From Sialis fuliginosa (Eukaryota; Arthropoda; Insecta; Megaloptera; Sialidae), in NCBI GenBank assembly GCA_961205875.1, contig OY540810.1, positions 2,604,001 through 2,668,000 on the forward strand: a stretch of DNA of 64,000 nt, in the 5' to 3' direction. The notes below the pieces were generated by a model. That model was not told where the DNA came from. It was given only the letters and a program-made list of their open reading frames with translations, and searched no databases. A program made the translations under genes and the position numbers. The first letter of the stretch is position 1; every line of letters begins with the position of its first letter. Below are positions 36,961 to 48,868 of the stretch, piece after piece.

Positions 36961-37478
36961 AAGGTAAAGGCGCCAGTTATGGCTGCTATAAGAGCAAGTT
37001 TTCGTTTTTTGGATTAATGGGCTTGTTTTTCGTAATTCTCATTAGCTCATGTTACTAATAAAACAATTAACTCTTTATTTAATCAATTTAATTACCAAAA
37101 TCCGCAAATATAGTTTTTTTTTTTTTTTTAATTATAGCCTTTTATTTTGTTCATGTTTTTTCTCCAGTGGCAAAGGTAAAACCAGTAATGAGCACGCAGT
37201 GATGGACACTTGCTAATGATTACAAAATGATAAGTACTACGATACAAAAGATATAAAAGAAAGAATCGCCAAACTTGAAACAATATCAATTGCTATGATA
37301 ATATAATAATTAATAAATATATTATACTTATGATTAGTTTAAATGTCCACCATTTTGACACCTATTGGCCGATTGTCATCAAATCACGCTGTAAGACAGT
37401 TAAATGTATATAGATTAATATTCTGAAATGATAGTAATCAAATATCAACACATATTGCCAAGACTTGTGCCACTACCT
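36961..37478 (-). mobile_element. MITE-A copy 10
   Basis: Terminal repeats aggtaaaggcgccagttatg / acttgtgccactacct are flanked by TA. The poly-T/A middle and 'cattttgacacctattggcc' are intact. Confidence 0.82.
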
Positions 37479-37519
37479 TAGTTAGTTACATAGATTTATT
37501 TGCACGCTAGATGTCTACG

Positions 37520-37670
37520 CCAAAAAATACAGACACTCATTTTTGTTACCTTATAAATTTTTCGGGACACAGGTTGCAAGCTATCTCCCTGTCAAATTTC
37601 ATCAAGATCGGTTAAGCGATAACAAGCAGACACACTTTCGCATTTATAATATTAATATAGATATTGATGT
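37520..37670 (-). mobile_element. Helitron-like 5' fragment (reverse)
   Basis: 'caaatttcatcaagatcggt', 'aagcagacacactttcgcat' and 'ataatattaatatagata' read in reverse give the TCTATATTAATATTATAAA-type 5' end of the Helitron-like family. Confidence 0.5.
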
Positions 37671-38054
37671 TAAAATAAACACCCTAATTATATGTTTAGA
37701 ATTTCAACACTGAATCTGTAAATACATACATTTCATTGTAGACATTTCGCGTTGCAAAATGAAAAGTTAATTCTTGTTTATGTAAAATATTACAGTTCTC
37801 TCACAGATTTATAGGGTTGGCCTATTGTTCATGTCTTTGTTTTGGGCCTGGATTAACGCTAGTTATTTTATTTTGTTGCGTTGGTACATGACAGATGAAT
37901 TTCATGCACTCGACACAGCTTTCGTATGAAAAATGTCTACTTAATTATATGCTAGACATAGCAAGTTGATGTATGTAAGAAGTTATAAATAAACGTAAAA
38001 TAATTAAAAATTGTTAAATATATACGAACTGCTATAATATTAATATTTTACAAG

Positions 38055-38155
38055 TCCTGAGGCTTCCGCGGTGATCTTGATATAGATCTGGCTTCTGGGT
38101 GTAAGATGCGCCGATAACACGACCAAATCGACCCAGAAGCCAAGATCCATTTTAA
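38055..38155 (+). repeat. Family I snap-back repeat, decayed copy
   Basis: 'tgaggcttccgcggtgatct', 'ggcttctgggtgtaag' and 'cccagaagccaagatcc' are in inverted arrangement, as at 28056. The hairpin is weaker here. Confidence 0.65.
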
Positions 38156-38204
38156 TATTTTGTCATTAATATTCTGGCGTTTTCGAGTCGTCTTACATGT
38201 ATAG

Positions 38205-38600
38205 TTTTTTAGGGTTCCTTTCCTCAAAAAAAAAACAAGTAACTCTTATAGAATCATTTTATTGTCCATCGGTCTGTCTGTTTTAGATAGATTTTACATC
38301 AAAGTACGTAAGATTTTTATTTTGGTTAACAATTACGGTTTTTAAAAAATAATTTAAGATCGTTTTTTTCATCAAAAACGCGATTTTTTGTATAAATTGA
38401 TACAAAATTCGTAAAAATCGAAATTTTTTAATCATCGTCTGTCCGTATTAGATAGATTTTACACCAAAGTACGTAAGATTTTTACGATTGGCTAACAATT
38501 ACTGTTTTTATAAAGAATTTAAGGTCGTTTTTTTCGTCAAAAAATCATTTATCATTGTATTTTTTCTATAAAATAAACCTTACAAAAGAGTAATCACGTA
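38205..38600 (+). repeat. Family D-like repeat with 165-bp tandem duplication
   Basis: It starts 'ttttagggttcctttcctc'. The segment from about 38270 ('gatagattttacatcaaagt', 'acgtaagatttttat', 'aatttaagatcgttttttt') is repeated from about 38435 with a 165-bp shift. No coding content. Confidence 0.7.
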
Positions 38601-39260
38601 TTTTCTTGATCGATGAGGGTTTATATGGGTTAAAAAACCACCCCAAAGCTCTCCCATGGGTTGAAATCATCCCCAAAATATTAAGAAAAATGAAACTATT
38701 TTTCTAAAATTCCGAAAAAGTATTTTAAGTGTTTGAAGTCATGGAAAATGTAGAATATTACATTAGTCCCGATGAGAAAACAACCCCTACGAGAGGTAAA
38801 ACCACCCCTAATCAGAAAGAGATAATGAAAAATCTTAAAAATTATAAATAAATAAAATAAATGATATTATAATTAGTGGTATTTTTGATTTTTTATTATT
38901 TTCGTTTTTTTCAACCCCTAAATAGGGCTAATTTCTTAAAATTTTATATACTTTTATATTTTTTTCTCCAGGTCGCTAGCGAAGTCCAAAGAATAGGCTA
39001 ACTAAAAAAATCCTAAAAAAAGTTTAATTTTCCGAAGTAACAATTAAATGTAATCTAAGCGAATGGTCGCTATTACGAGGTGCTACTGTATCCTTCTATT
39101 GTTTTTCAATATTATAATCATTCCATTTCCACGCTTTGTTGTCAAATTATCACACAAAGCATGAACCAAAACGAGCATTTACAACTCAAATTCATTGGAA
39201 CAAGAACAAAGGGTGACATCGAAATGAAAAACTGGTACGGTATTGAGCACGCCAGAATGA
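38601..39260. other. No gene recognised
   Basis: Contains 'aaaaaccaccccaaagctctc' style C-rich patches and AT-rich DNA. No exon or known repeat is seen. Confidence 0.4.
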
Positions 39261-39271
39261 CGCTAGGCGGC

Positions 39272-39297
39272 GGGAGGGGAGGGGAATGGGGAGGGGG
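39272..39297 (+). other. G-quadruplex-type tract
   Basis: Five G runs of three to five bases are separated by one to three bases (gggaggggaggggaatgggg then agggggat). This satisfies the usual four-run quadruplex rule on the plus strand. It is followed within 40 bp by a near-consensus X-box. Confidence 0.7.
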
Positions 39298-39330
39298 ATG
39301 GAGAGTAGAAGGGACCGGAGGTAGGAGATT

Positions 39331-39344
39331 GTTGCCGTGGTAAC
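39331..39344. promoter_or_regulatory. Near-perfect RFX X-box GTTGCCGTGGTAAC
   Basis: It differs at one central base from GTTGCCATGGTAAC, the high-affinity palindromic site of RFX factors, which control ciliary genes in animals. It sits in a locally GC-rich patch (39260-39420) with 'acgcgcgcccaatc' alongside. No adjacent gene is recognised in the window, so the regulatory reading is inference. Confidence 0.4.
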
Positions 39345-39710
39345 GCTACGCGCGCCCAATCACCGCAATGGTGAAGGCGCAGGGTAAAGACTAGAAGTCC
39401 GGTAACCGAAGACGTTTTTGAGTGGTTTGTATTCGTTGATTGTTAATGAATTAGCTCAATTGTTTAATCTCGCTTTGTGGATTTTATGGTTTCATTGTTA
39501 CCACTTGATTTTGATTGTTGTATTCTTTAAGTAAATGACTCGTATTTAACTTTCTATAATAAACAACTCATTGTTTTTAATATTCTTTTGGTATTATTAT
39601 ATTATTATTTGGGAATAAATTATAGTTGTAATTTATATTATCCATTTCAATATATATTATTATAATACAACAGAGATACTTATTATCGTTACGAATTATA
39701 AAACGCAACG

Positions 39711-40000
39711 TCTCTCTGTCTGTCTGTCTGTCCGTTAGTTCGGTTATAACTCGAAAATCACGTATGCGATTAATGTGTTTTTTTTTTAATTCATAGAAAT
39801 GTTTTAGTATATATTTTGTTACGTTAGGTAACATAAGGAATAAGCTGTGACGAAAAAAGATTACCACCAACTCGCTCTTTTGCAATACAACAATATAATG
39901 TAGTAAAGAATTGTGTAGAATAAAATGATCTAAAATAAACTTCGCGATACCATATATCTAACTTTTATATTTAAGCGAGTGAAGCTACAGGCACAGCTAG
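39711..40000 (+). mobile_element. Helitron-like element W4
   Basis: It begins 'tctctctgtctgtctgtctg' and ends 'gaagctacaggcacagCTAG'. The interior 'ttacgttaggtaacataagg', 'cgctcttttgcaatac' and 'taacttttatatttaagcg' matches W1 and the fragments at 29266 and 55328. Confidence 0.6.
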
Positions 40001-40012
40001 GATTGGTATATG

Positions 40013-40376
40013 GTATGTACAGTGAAATGCAGAAGTGATCGTCCAGTTTTCATTGAAATTCGCTTATCACAAACTTAGGAGGCTCCTCCCATTTGATTCT
40101 TATAATATTTAAATCATTTCTCCATGTACCAAACAAAGACAGATATTTTAAAACTAATTTGCTAGATAAAGAAGTACTCTTCGTTTATAATAGATACTCA
40201 TATATATTTGTGCGATTAAATTATTATGTAATCTATTGAAAATTGTATAGATAAATTTTGTGACAGTAAATATTTAATATTCCGAATTTAAAATTTAAAT
40301 ATATTAAACTTGATGTAAAATTAATTAATAAAATTGACTATATTTGTATTTTTATTTAAAATGATGTTACTATACC
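40013..40376 (+). repeat. Family P repeat, copy 1
   Basis: About 350 bp is shared with 54182-54524: 'gaaattcgcttatcacaaac', 'taggaggctcctcccatttg', 'acaaagacagatatttt' and 'gtaatctattgaaaattgta'. No terminal repeats were found and the class is unknown. Confidence 0.75.
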
Positions 40377-40909
40377 AAGTAAATAATATTTTCAATAATA
40401 TTAAATAATACTTAAAAAAATGGTTAAACAAAAGATGCAATTGTAAGAAAATAGACAATGCTGTGCTATTTACATTTTGATGAAAGTTGTTTCTATTATG
40501 GTCTACGAAACTTATATTATTTAGAATTCAACAATCGTTTTTTCTTTTAAATAAATTTTTTTTATAACGTTAATTATTTTTTGTATTTTAACCTCTTTAT
40601 ATGAATATTTTTAATGTTCGGGGCCAAGAATGAATAGTAACACTCCTGTTTAAAAAAGGACAAGTATATTCCAAACCTGTTTCCAACTCTTTCTTTTGAC
40701 GCGTCTTTGTTTTCGAATCAGATGCGTGGTGAATGTTTTTTTAAATTCTACGTATGAATTTGTATATATGCATGATGAGTGTTTATGTAATGATCATTAT
40801 AACATTGAGTGTCACACATTCGTCAGTTTCGGCTAATTTCACAGACGCTAACTCATTACACAGTCGATTAGCGGCTGAGATGGGCCACCGCGCGTCGCTT
40901 CAGCGGGGA

Positions 40910-41285
40910 AATTTACATGAAATTACATATAATAGCATAACGTATATTTAAATGTTATATTATTAAATAATATGTTTTGTATGTAAAAGCAGGGTCGTCT
41001 GCAAAAAAAATTTCAGGGGGGGGGATTTTATTTAAAAAAACGTAGGTTGAAACTTACATGAAATTACATATACTAACATAACGTATATTTGTAAAAGCAG
41101 GGTCGTATGCAAAAAAAATTTCAGGGGGGGGGGGATTTTATAAAAAAAACGTAGGTTGAAACTTACATGAAATTACATATACTAACATAACGTATATTTA
41201 AATGTTATATTATTAAATAATATGTTTTGTATGTAAAAGCAGGGTCGTCTGCAAAAAAAATTTCAGGGGGTGGGGATTTTTGAAA
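40910..41285. repeat. Three tandem units of about 145 bp
   Basis: 'ttacatgaaattacatata', 'cataacgtatattt', 'aaaagcagggtcgt', 'gcaaaaaaaatttcaggggg' repeat from 40910, 41052 and 41160. The middle unit lacks about 35 bp ('aaatgttatattattaaata...'). Confidence 0.9.
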
Positions 41286-41322
41286 AAAAAAACAACGTTA
41301 GTTGGGCTACCATAATAATGTA

Positions 41323-41922
41323 CAGGGTGTCTAAATACCTTTTTTTTAATTAATACACAATACCAGCCAAATATGGCTATGGCTATCAACAATAAGATAT
41401 TAAATTAACTTATAAAAAACGTGATAAGTAATTAATTGTATTCATAAAAATAATTAAAATTTCAGTTGTTTTAAATCTTAACCATCTTATAATAAATTAA
41501 AATTAAATACTTTTTGATCATTTTTTGAGATATTTTGAAAAGTAAGTTCATCAAGTTGCATATCATTGAAAAGGTAATAAAATCTTACAAAATTTCATAT
41601 TGCTTCTATTTAAGAAAACATAAGTTAGTCTCATATCTCAAAAACTATGAGATCTCTGAAAATTAAAAAAATATTTCTAAATAGACAATACTAAACCCTA
41701 CAGCATTTATTTGAAACATTTTTTTTTAATTTCAAGTCGCTTAAGAAATATTCACGATGGAAAAATTCGGACTAAAATGGTTTTTGGCTAATATCTAGTA
41801 GGCTATGAAATTTTTGTGAAATGTAAATACACCATTGAACTGTCCCCTCTTAAAGGTAACTTTTCTCTCATTTAACCGAATCTCTATCTCTTATAGTTGT
41901 CCTCTGGTATTTAGACACCCTG
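41323..41922. mobile_element. TA-flanked MITE M, 600 bp
   Basis: The ends cagggtgtctaaatacc and ggtatttagacaccctg are perfect complements. They are flanked by TA on both sides (41321-41322, 41923-41924). No transposase is present. Tc1/mariner-type by target duplication. Confidence 0.88.
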
Positions 41923-41999
41923 TATAAGAGCTTTTTTTTCTACGCAAATTGAAATTTTCATATCTCCCACTTTAAGCCCAATATAAGATGCTAAAAAGA

Positions 42000-42326
42000 T
42001 TTTTCATTGACGCATATTTTGAAGTGCTAATTAAAAACTACATTCTGAAATTTTTTTCTGATAACCACATTGAAAAGCAAATATATCGTGACTGAAGGGT
42101 TAAAATCAAAAGGTTATTTGACATGTTTTGTTGCATTTTAGGAGACCTATCTAAAGACTAAATACAGTACATTTTTCAGTCTAAAAAAAAATCAAAAAAA
42201 TCTGATAATTTGTTTTTGGGTTATCAATCTATACCAAATTTCATCTTAATCGGTATAAAATTTATATAGACGAATGGACGGACAGAGCGAAACTATAAGG
42301 GTTCCTAGTTTTCTACGGAACCCTAA
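42000..42326 (-). mobile_element. Family D repeat, 5' half (reverse)
   Basis: 'tatatcgtgactgaagggtt', 'ttaggagacctatctaaag', 'gacggacagagcgaaactat' and the terminal 'cctagttttctacggaaccc' are the 5' half of family D in reverse. Confidence 0.7.
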
Positions 42327-43655
42327 AAACATAACAATTTTATGTATTATTTGAATAACTTTTTTGCAAATTCACAATCATGATATCCTGATACTTATAA
42401 TGCACAAAACAAATAAAATAAATTGCATTGTAAATAATAGTACGTACATAGTCAGGTGTGGAGGGGTAAATATTTATATATTTGTTTTCTGGTCGAGGGT
42501 TGAATCTGTAGCCCCTCGGTTGTGGACAATACCCGGGTTCAAGTCGCCACCAAAGTGTTTAATATACGAAGTTTAATATATGATGCTGTTCCTCTTCTAA
42601 ATCAGTGGCGTGCGATGAAAAGTCATACATTAAAATATAATAACTAGAGATTGGAAAAATAGTTGTTATTTTCAATGAAATAGTTACTAGTTGAATTTTT
42701 ATCGGAAAATAGTTGGTAAATAGCTTTTTTACGATTTAATAATAATTAGTGCAAACGAAGCAGTAAAAAGTGTCGCAAATAATTTTAAAATAGTTGATTT
42801 CAAATTGTGTTCAATCAAACCAGTTTTCTGAAAACGGTGGAGATATATAATAAAAATTATAATAAATGCATTTTTACGCAATAGTTGAAAAACTGTTTTT
42901 CCAATGTCTAATAATAACTTAAAATAAATTAAAACAATTAAATACAAGTCCTCTATTTCAGCGGTTCTTAAACTTATATGGACTAAGGACCCCCTTTTTA
43001 ACTATTATTTTTCAGAGACCCCCTCCACCGGATAGAAAAAGAAAGAAGGTCGTTATATACTAATTAATCACTGCTAAATATAAATAGAAATGTAAATATA
43101 CACCTATAAAGTTAACATATCCATTAGTGAAAACCGGGATAAAATCCGTTCAGTAGTTATTGAGAAAATCGTGTAGAGTTTTAGAATGTGTAAGAAAATC
43201 AAAAATAAATAAATAAATGGGTTAGCAACAATCATAATAATTAATTTCAATATTTTACCTTTCATTGAAGTGAAATGTTTTTTTTATATTTCAATTTTCA
43301 ATCAATATATTTCATAATATTTAATTGTTAACATGTGTCAAAAATCATCAAATTTTTCTACAAATATTTGAAAGAGACTAAATTAAAGGTATATGATAGA
43401 ATTCTTTATTCCATGGCTACTATGTTTTTATATAAATGACAGTTGTATGCTCTGACATAATGGAAACAAAACACGACTCGATAAAGATTTTTTTAATTTT
43501 TTGATGTTAAATCTTAGGTTTTCTAAAAATATTAATAGCCACGAGCATGCACAGAAAAATTATCTAACTATTGATGAAAACCGCATTTAAATCGGTTCAG
43601 TAATTGATTATCTAAACGTCATAAATTATATATTGAGAAAATTTATAAACACAAG
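42327..43655. other. No gene recognised
   Basis: AT-rich with one GC-balanced patch (42450-42560) whose open frame shows no domain. A 'cagtggcgtgcgatgaaaag' block at 42604 resembles a hAT-type terminus but has no partner end that I could find. Confidence 0.4.
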
Positions 43656-43682
43656 CTTTCGATTCACAGAATCATCGTCAGG
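43656..43682 (-). other. Hairpin motif U2
   Basis: Read in reverse: cctgacgatgattctgtgaa then tcgaaag, with a perfect gattc/gaatc stem. It matches the motif at 11894. A MITE-A copy begins about 45 bp away. Confidence 0.35.
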
Positions 43683-43728
43683 CTATTAAGAAAGAACAAA
43701 ATGTGAGAACGGTGTCGTTATTTATATA

Positions 43729-44250
43729 AGGTAGTGGCACCAGTCTTGGCAAGGACCCCAGTAATGGTAAATTTTTAATTAAATGTACTGAATTAGAAAT
43801 ATGTGTTGATATTTGATTACTTTTATCTATATACATTTAACTGTCTTACAGAGTGATTTGATGACAATCGGCCAATAGGTGTCAAAATGATGGACATTTA
43901 AACTAATTATTAGTATAATTTATTTATTTATTATTATATTATCATAACAACTGCTTTACATTGTTTCAAATTTGACGAATCTTTCTTTCATATCTTTTGT
44001 GTCGTAATACTTTTGTAACTGTCCATCATTGCGTACTCATTACTGATTTTATTTTATCCATTACTGGAGAAAAAACATAAACAAAATAAAAGGCTATAAT
44101 TTAAAAAAAAAAAACTATATTTGCGGACTTTGGTAATGAAATTGATTAAGTAAAGAGTTACTTGTTTTATTAGTAACATGAGTTCATGAAAATTACAAAA
44201 AACAAGCCTATTAATTCAAAAAAAAGCGGCAATAACTGGTGCCTTTACCC
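43729..44250 (+). mobile_element. MITE-A copy 11
   Basis: Terminal repeats aggtagtggcaccagtcttg / ataactggtgcctttaccc are flanked by TA. Internal order is as in 15745-16303, with small deletions. Confidence 0.82.
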
Positions 44251-45838
44251 TATTATATTTTATTTATTATATTTAACGTCACTACAAGTGTATTATTAAT
44301 TTATATATATATAGAGATTTAAGATAATACCCCGCCACTGGATTTCATCTAGAGTTTTGTCGATTACACGGACACTGTATAAAGCCTATTTGTCAAACAT
44401 ATTAAATTTGACCCTCGGAGTATTTGCACAGACGCTCTAGCGGTGTTACTCCCCTCTTTACCCCTCGACAACCCCCCCCCCCCCCACAATAACGCTCGGC
44501 AATGATGCACCGCCGCGCCCTCATATCTGAAGGGTTTATTTATTAGTGTTTGAGAGCCCTCTATTATCTTTTAAACGTATTCCAAGTGTAGCTTACAGTA
44601 AACAATTGAGAAAGTATGTATTTTTTATATTTTTTTGCAGCTGAATTTGGTCATAGAAAATTTTTCGACTGCACTAATTATTATATTAGATTTTTTTTAC
44701 ATAAACATTACCTACTTATTAGTACCTTTATAATAAATTAATAAATAATTTAAACTACACATAATACTAATATACATTTAAAGTTAGTGAAACTTTTAGG
44801 GGTTAATTCTTTTTAAACCAGGGGTTATTTTATGAAAATTTTTGAACAGCAAATAATTTTTTTTTTTTGTTATAAAGTTTATATATTTCCCTTATTTTTC
44901 TTTCTACGTGCAATTTGTCAACTATACAAATTAGCTTTTACAATTGCAGTTTTCATTTTTGGAACTGCAGAAAAAAGCTACAACTACACATTAAAATAAC
45001 CCCTGGATTTTTAATAAACTTCAAAAAAGGAGGAGATTCTCAATTCGATAATATATATTTTTGGACGATTTATTTTTTGTTTGAAAGAGTATACTCCCAA
45101 GGAAGTTCTATATAAATTTCATCAAAATCTGACAATGGACTTCAAAGATACAACACTCAAAAGTGAAAAATTAAAAACTTTTTAAGAAAAAATAAATCCG
45201 ACTTAAAAAAAGAAACTAAAAATACTGACAAGTACTTATATACATACATAATAATTAAATTTAACAGTTTTTGACGTCGGTGCTAAAGCCAATAAATTTT
45301 TTTTTAAATAAAAAAATTATTTAATTTAATTTTTATATACTTTTCAGTTTTTTTAAGTTTTTTTTTGTCTTATCTGGCGCCCAAGACAGTCGCCAGTCTT
45401 CCTTCCCCCGCACTAAAACCAGCACTGATAGTAAATGTATCTATAGCAAAAAAATTATTCAATGCATTTAAAAACAGTAGCTATATAGTATGTACATATG
45501 TGGTACTAAAATCTAGTAAGTTATTTTTATTAAATAGTTAATAAATGTAAATACAAACCATATCTTAAATAAAATTTACATATATTTTGTTAAATTATAC
45601 ATATCTGAACCGTAAACAGAACATGGTAAATACATTCAAAAATGTAAAAAATAATATAAAAATATCAACGACTAGGTAGAGTCACATTAATTGTTTGTAC
45701 AGGAACATTTATTCAAATTAATTTTATAATAAATGTTCAATTCTATTACCTCAGTAATATTATACATTAAAACTAGTAGCAAATAGTATTTGTCAGTGGC
45801 GTTCTCTGATAATTTTTATTTATAAGATATTTATTTTA
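44251..45838. other. No gene recognised; long C run
   Basis: A C run of about 15 bases at about 44470-44484 sits in a GC-richer patch ('aataacgctcggcaatgatgc'). The rest is AT-rich, with no exon-like segment and no repeat that I can place. Confidence 0.4.
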
Positions 45839-45839
45839 T

Positions 45840-46315
45840 GGTACTGGCACCAGCCATTACTGGCTATTATTTTTTATTAAATGTACTGAATTAGAAATAT
45901 TTGTTGATATTTGATTACTACCATTTCTGAATATTAATCTATATACATTTAACTGTCTTACAGCGTGATTTGATGACAATCGGCCAATAGGTGTCAAAAT
46001 GGTGGACATTTAAACTAATTATTAGTATAATTTATTTATTAATTATTATATTATCATATATCTTTCTTTTATATCTTTAGTGTCGTAGTACTTATCATTT
46101 TATAATCATTAGCAAGTGTCCATCACTGCGTGCTCATTACTGGTTTTATTTTATCCATTACTGGAGAAAAATAATAAACAAAATAAAAAGCTATAATTTA
46201 AAAAACAAACTATATTTGCGGACTTTGGTAATTTAATTGATTAAATAAAGAGTTACTTGTTTTATTAATAACATGAGAATTACAAAAAACAAGCCCATTA
46301 ATCAAAAAAAAACGA
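45840..46315 (+). mobile_element. MITE-A copy 12, right end lost
   Basis: The left terminus is degraded (ggtactggcaccagccatta). The copy runs normally to 'acaagcccattaatc' and then stops before the right terminal repeat. Confidence 0.75.
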
Positions 46316-46373
46316 AAAGTTTAAAATTTAATTTGTAATTAATTGGAAGTGTAAAATATAAATTTTATAAAAT

Positions 46374-46410
46374 ACTAGCTATGCCCGCGGCTTCGCTCGC
46401 GTGGAATACG
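46374..46410 (-). mobile_element. Helitron-like 3' terminus, isolated
   Basis: In reverse: cgcgagcgaagccgcggg, cat, agCTAG then T. Only the terminal hairpin region and CTAG remain. Confidence 0.5.
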
Positions 46411-46659
46411 GAATTATTGTTTAGGATATTTGAAAAAATGTAGTTAAATTAAGTACAAAGAAGATAAGTTATTATCAGGGGTTATTTTAGTGTGTATTTG
46501 TAGCTTGTTTCTGCAGTTCTAAAAATGAAAAGTGCAGTTGTAAATGTCAATTTGTGTAGTTGAAAAGTATAAATGTAGAACAAAAATTTGAATATTTATA
46601 CAACTAAGAAGATAGATAGATAAATATTGTTTAAAAAAGCAAACTTAAACACATAAATA

Positions 46660-47955
46660 CAGGGTGATTCAGCACTGTCGTGCCAAACTTGAACGGTACA
46701 TCGAGAAAAATATTTTAAGCAAAAAACATTATATAAACATGTGTCCGGAAATTTGTCATGAGGAGGCTACAGCCCTCTAAAGATTTTACTCAAAATTAGT
46801 TTTTATTTAATATCTTGAGAACCCATTGTGCTATAGTTATGAAATTTGATACAGGGTTTAGTATTAATAAGTGTTATCTATATCCAGTATCAACCAATAG
46901 TAATTTTGCCCAGGGTTGTATGGGCCCAGGAGGCCCGTCGATTTTTATCCAGTATTTTTTGTTCTTCAATTTTTTCCCGAGTTAAACATTTGAATAAGAC
47001 TGTATGAGACAAAATACACAAAAATATACTTTGCTCATTTATTATAGGATAAACCGTTTACGAGCAATATCGATGAAAAAGAAAGCATGCAGAATTTTAC
47101 TTAATACGGATGCTTCAAATTAAACAAAATAAATTTATATTCCTGTTCTTTGATTAAAAGTAAGAAAAAAGTTCATGTACATATATCACCTAATACGTAT
47201 CCTCTTAGACCTATAGCCAGTTCTATTAATGTTGCAAATAATTTACTAACAACATAACTATAAAGTGATACTTAAAATGGCTATTTGTTTATAAGGATGA
47301 ATTTTTGGAGGTATATTTTTATTATTTTTTTGTCTTATTTTTTATCATAGAACAAGAATATAAAAATATTTTTTGTAATTTGAAGCATCCGTATTAAGTA
47401 AAATTCAGCATCCTTTCTTTTGCATCCATATTTCTAGTAAACGGTTTATCCTATGATAAATGAGCAAAGCATATTTTTGTGTATTTTGTGCCATACAATC
47501 TTATTCGAATGTCTAATTTAGGAAAAAATTAAAGAACAAAAAAATACTAGATAAAAATCGATGGGCCCACTGACCCCATACAGCCCTGATCTAAATTATA
47601 ATTGCTTAATACTGTAAATCGATAAAACTTATTAATACTAAACCCTATATCAAATTTCATAACTTTAGCATAATCGACGGGCCTCCTGGGCCCATACAAC
47701 CCTGGGCAAAATTACTATTGGTTGATACTGGATATAGATAACACTTATTAATACTAAACCCTGTATCAAATTTCATAACTATAGCACAATGGGTTCTCAA
47801 GATATTAAATAAAAACTAATTTTGAGTAAAATCTTTGGAGAGCTGTAGTCCCCTCATGACAAATTTCCGGACACATGTTTATATAATGTTTTTTGCTTAA
47901 AATATTTTTCTCGATGTACCGTTCAAGTTTGGCACGACAGCACTGAATCACCCTG
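46660..47955. mobile_element. Large foldback element L, 1.3 kb, arms about 600 bp
   Basis: The ends are cagggtgattcagcactgtc and gacagcactgaatcaccctg, flanked by TA (46658-46659, 47956-47957). The arms stay complementary for several hundred bases, including 'gggcccaggaggcccgtcga' against 'cgacgggcctcctgggccca'. The right arm also holds an extra internal duplicate of 'actaaaccct(a/g)tatcaaatttc'. The centre (about 47090-47400) is a second inverted repeat related to element N. No transposase. Confidence 0.9.
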
Positions 47956-48868
47956 TATACTTAAATTACATGTAGAAAAAAAGGAAATGTGCAGTTGTAA
48001 AATTTTTTTAAAAATAACCCCTGGTTATTATTGTAATAATAACTAATCAACACCTAAATAAAATATGAATATAGTACGCCACTGTGAAAGTTATATATTA
48101 GCCACTAGTATTAGCATAGTCGCTACGTTCACACATACAAAACTGTCAAATAAAATCAGTGAGATATAGACTATGAAAAGTTCAATTGAAGGCAATACGC
48201 ACTGAACGACCAATAAAATCAAATAAAACACGAATGGTTCTCCCAAATTGGACAGTGTTTTTTCTTTCACCTGTCACCGAAACGATTGTTTTTTATTGTG
48301 GTTTCAGGTCTACTGTTTTGTTACAGGTAGTTTCATTGAGCATGCATGGTCTTTTATGTATTAGAACTTGTTTACGTATTTTTAAATTTTATATGTGTTT
48401 TTATTACTTTTTTATAAAATTATTTTTGTATAAATAAATATATGTACTTATATGTATTTAATTAATAAAAAAATTGTAATGTGCGGGTCGAACCTCACTT
48501 TTTGTTAATAAATTCCCCCCCCCCCCTCATCCTCAAAAAGCACCAAAAAACATTAAATTTTGTTTTTATATTTTCTAATTAAATTATACCAAAATTCCCA
48601 AATTCCCCAATTTAAATCAAAATACCGGCTAAAGCTCCCCAGTTCCAACTAGAGACTCTTCGGTTTCTTAAAGATTAAGTATTTCTGAAGTCATTTTTAA
48701 TCATTCCATTTTTTCCTTATTAAATCCTAATTTTATTATACTAAATAGAATTAGTAATTCTGAATACATATACCTATACCAGAAAACAGGGAAACTTCTC
48801 TAAATCGATCACATTCTATTACCCCCCCCCCCCCCCTAGGACGGATTTTTAATAGGTCCCTTCCTGCT
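47956..48868. other. No gene recognised; two long C runs
   Basis: C runs lie at about 48516-48528 and 48822-48836. The open frame at 48186-48437 on the plus strand is hydrophobic and low complexity, without an ATG context or homologue that I recognise. Confidence 0.4.

Noticed and set aside
39080-39343. 87-codon frame ending in a Gly/Arg-rich stretch
   Set aside because: The Gly/Arg run is the translation of a G-rich tract. No domain and no neighbouring exons.
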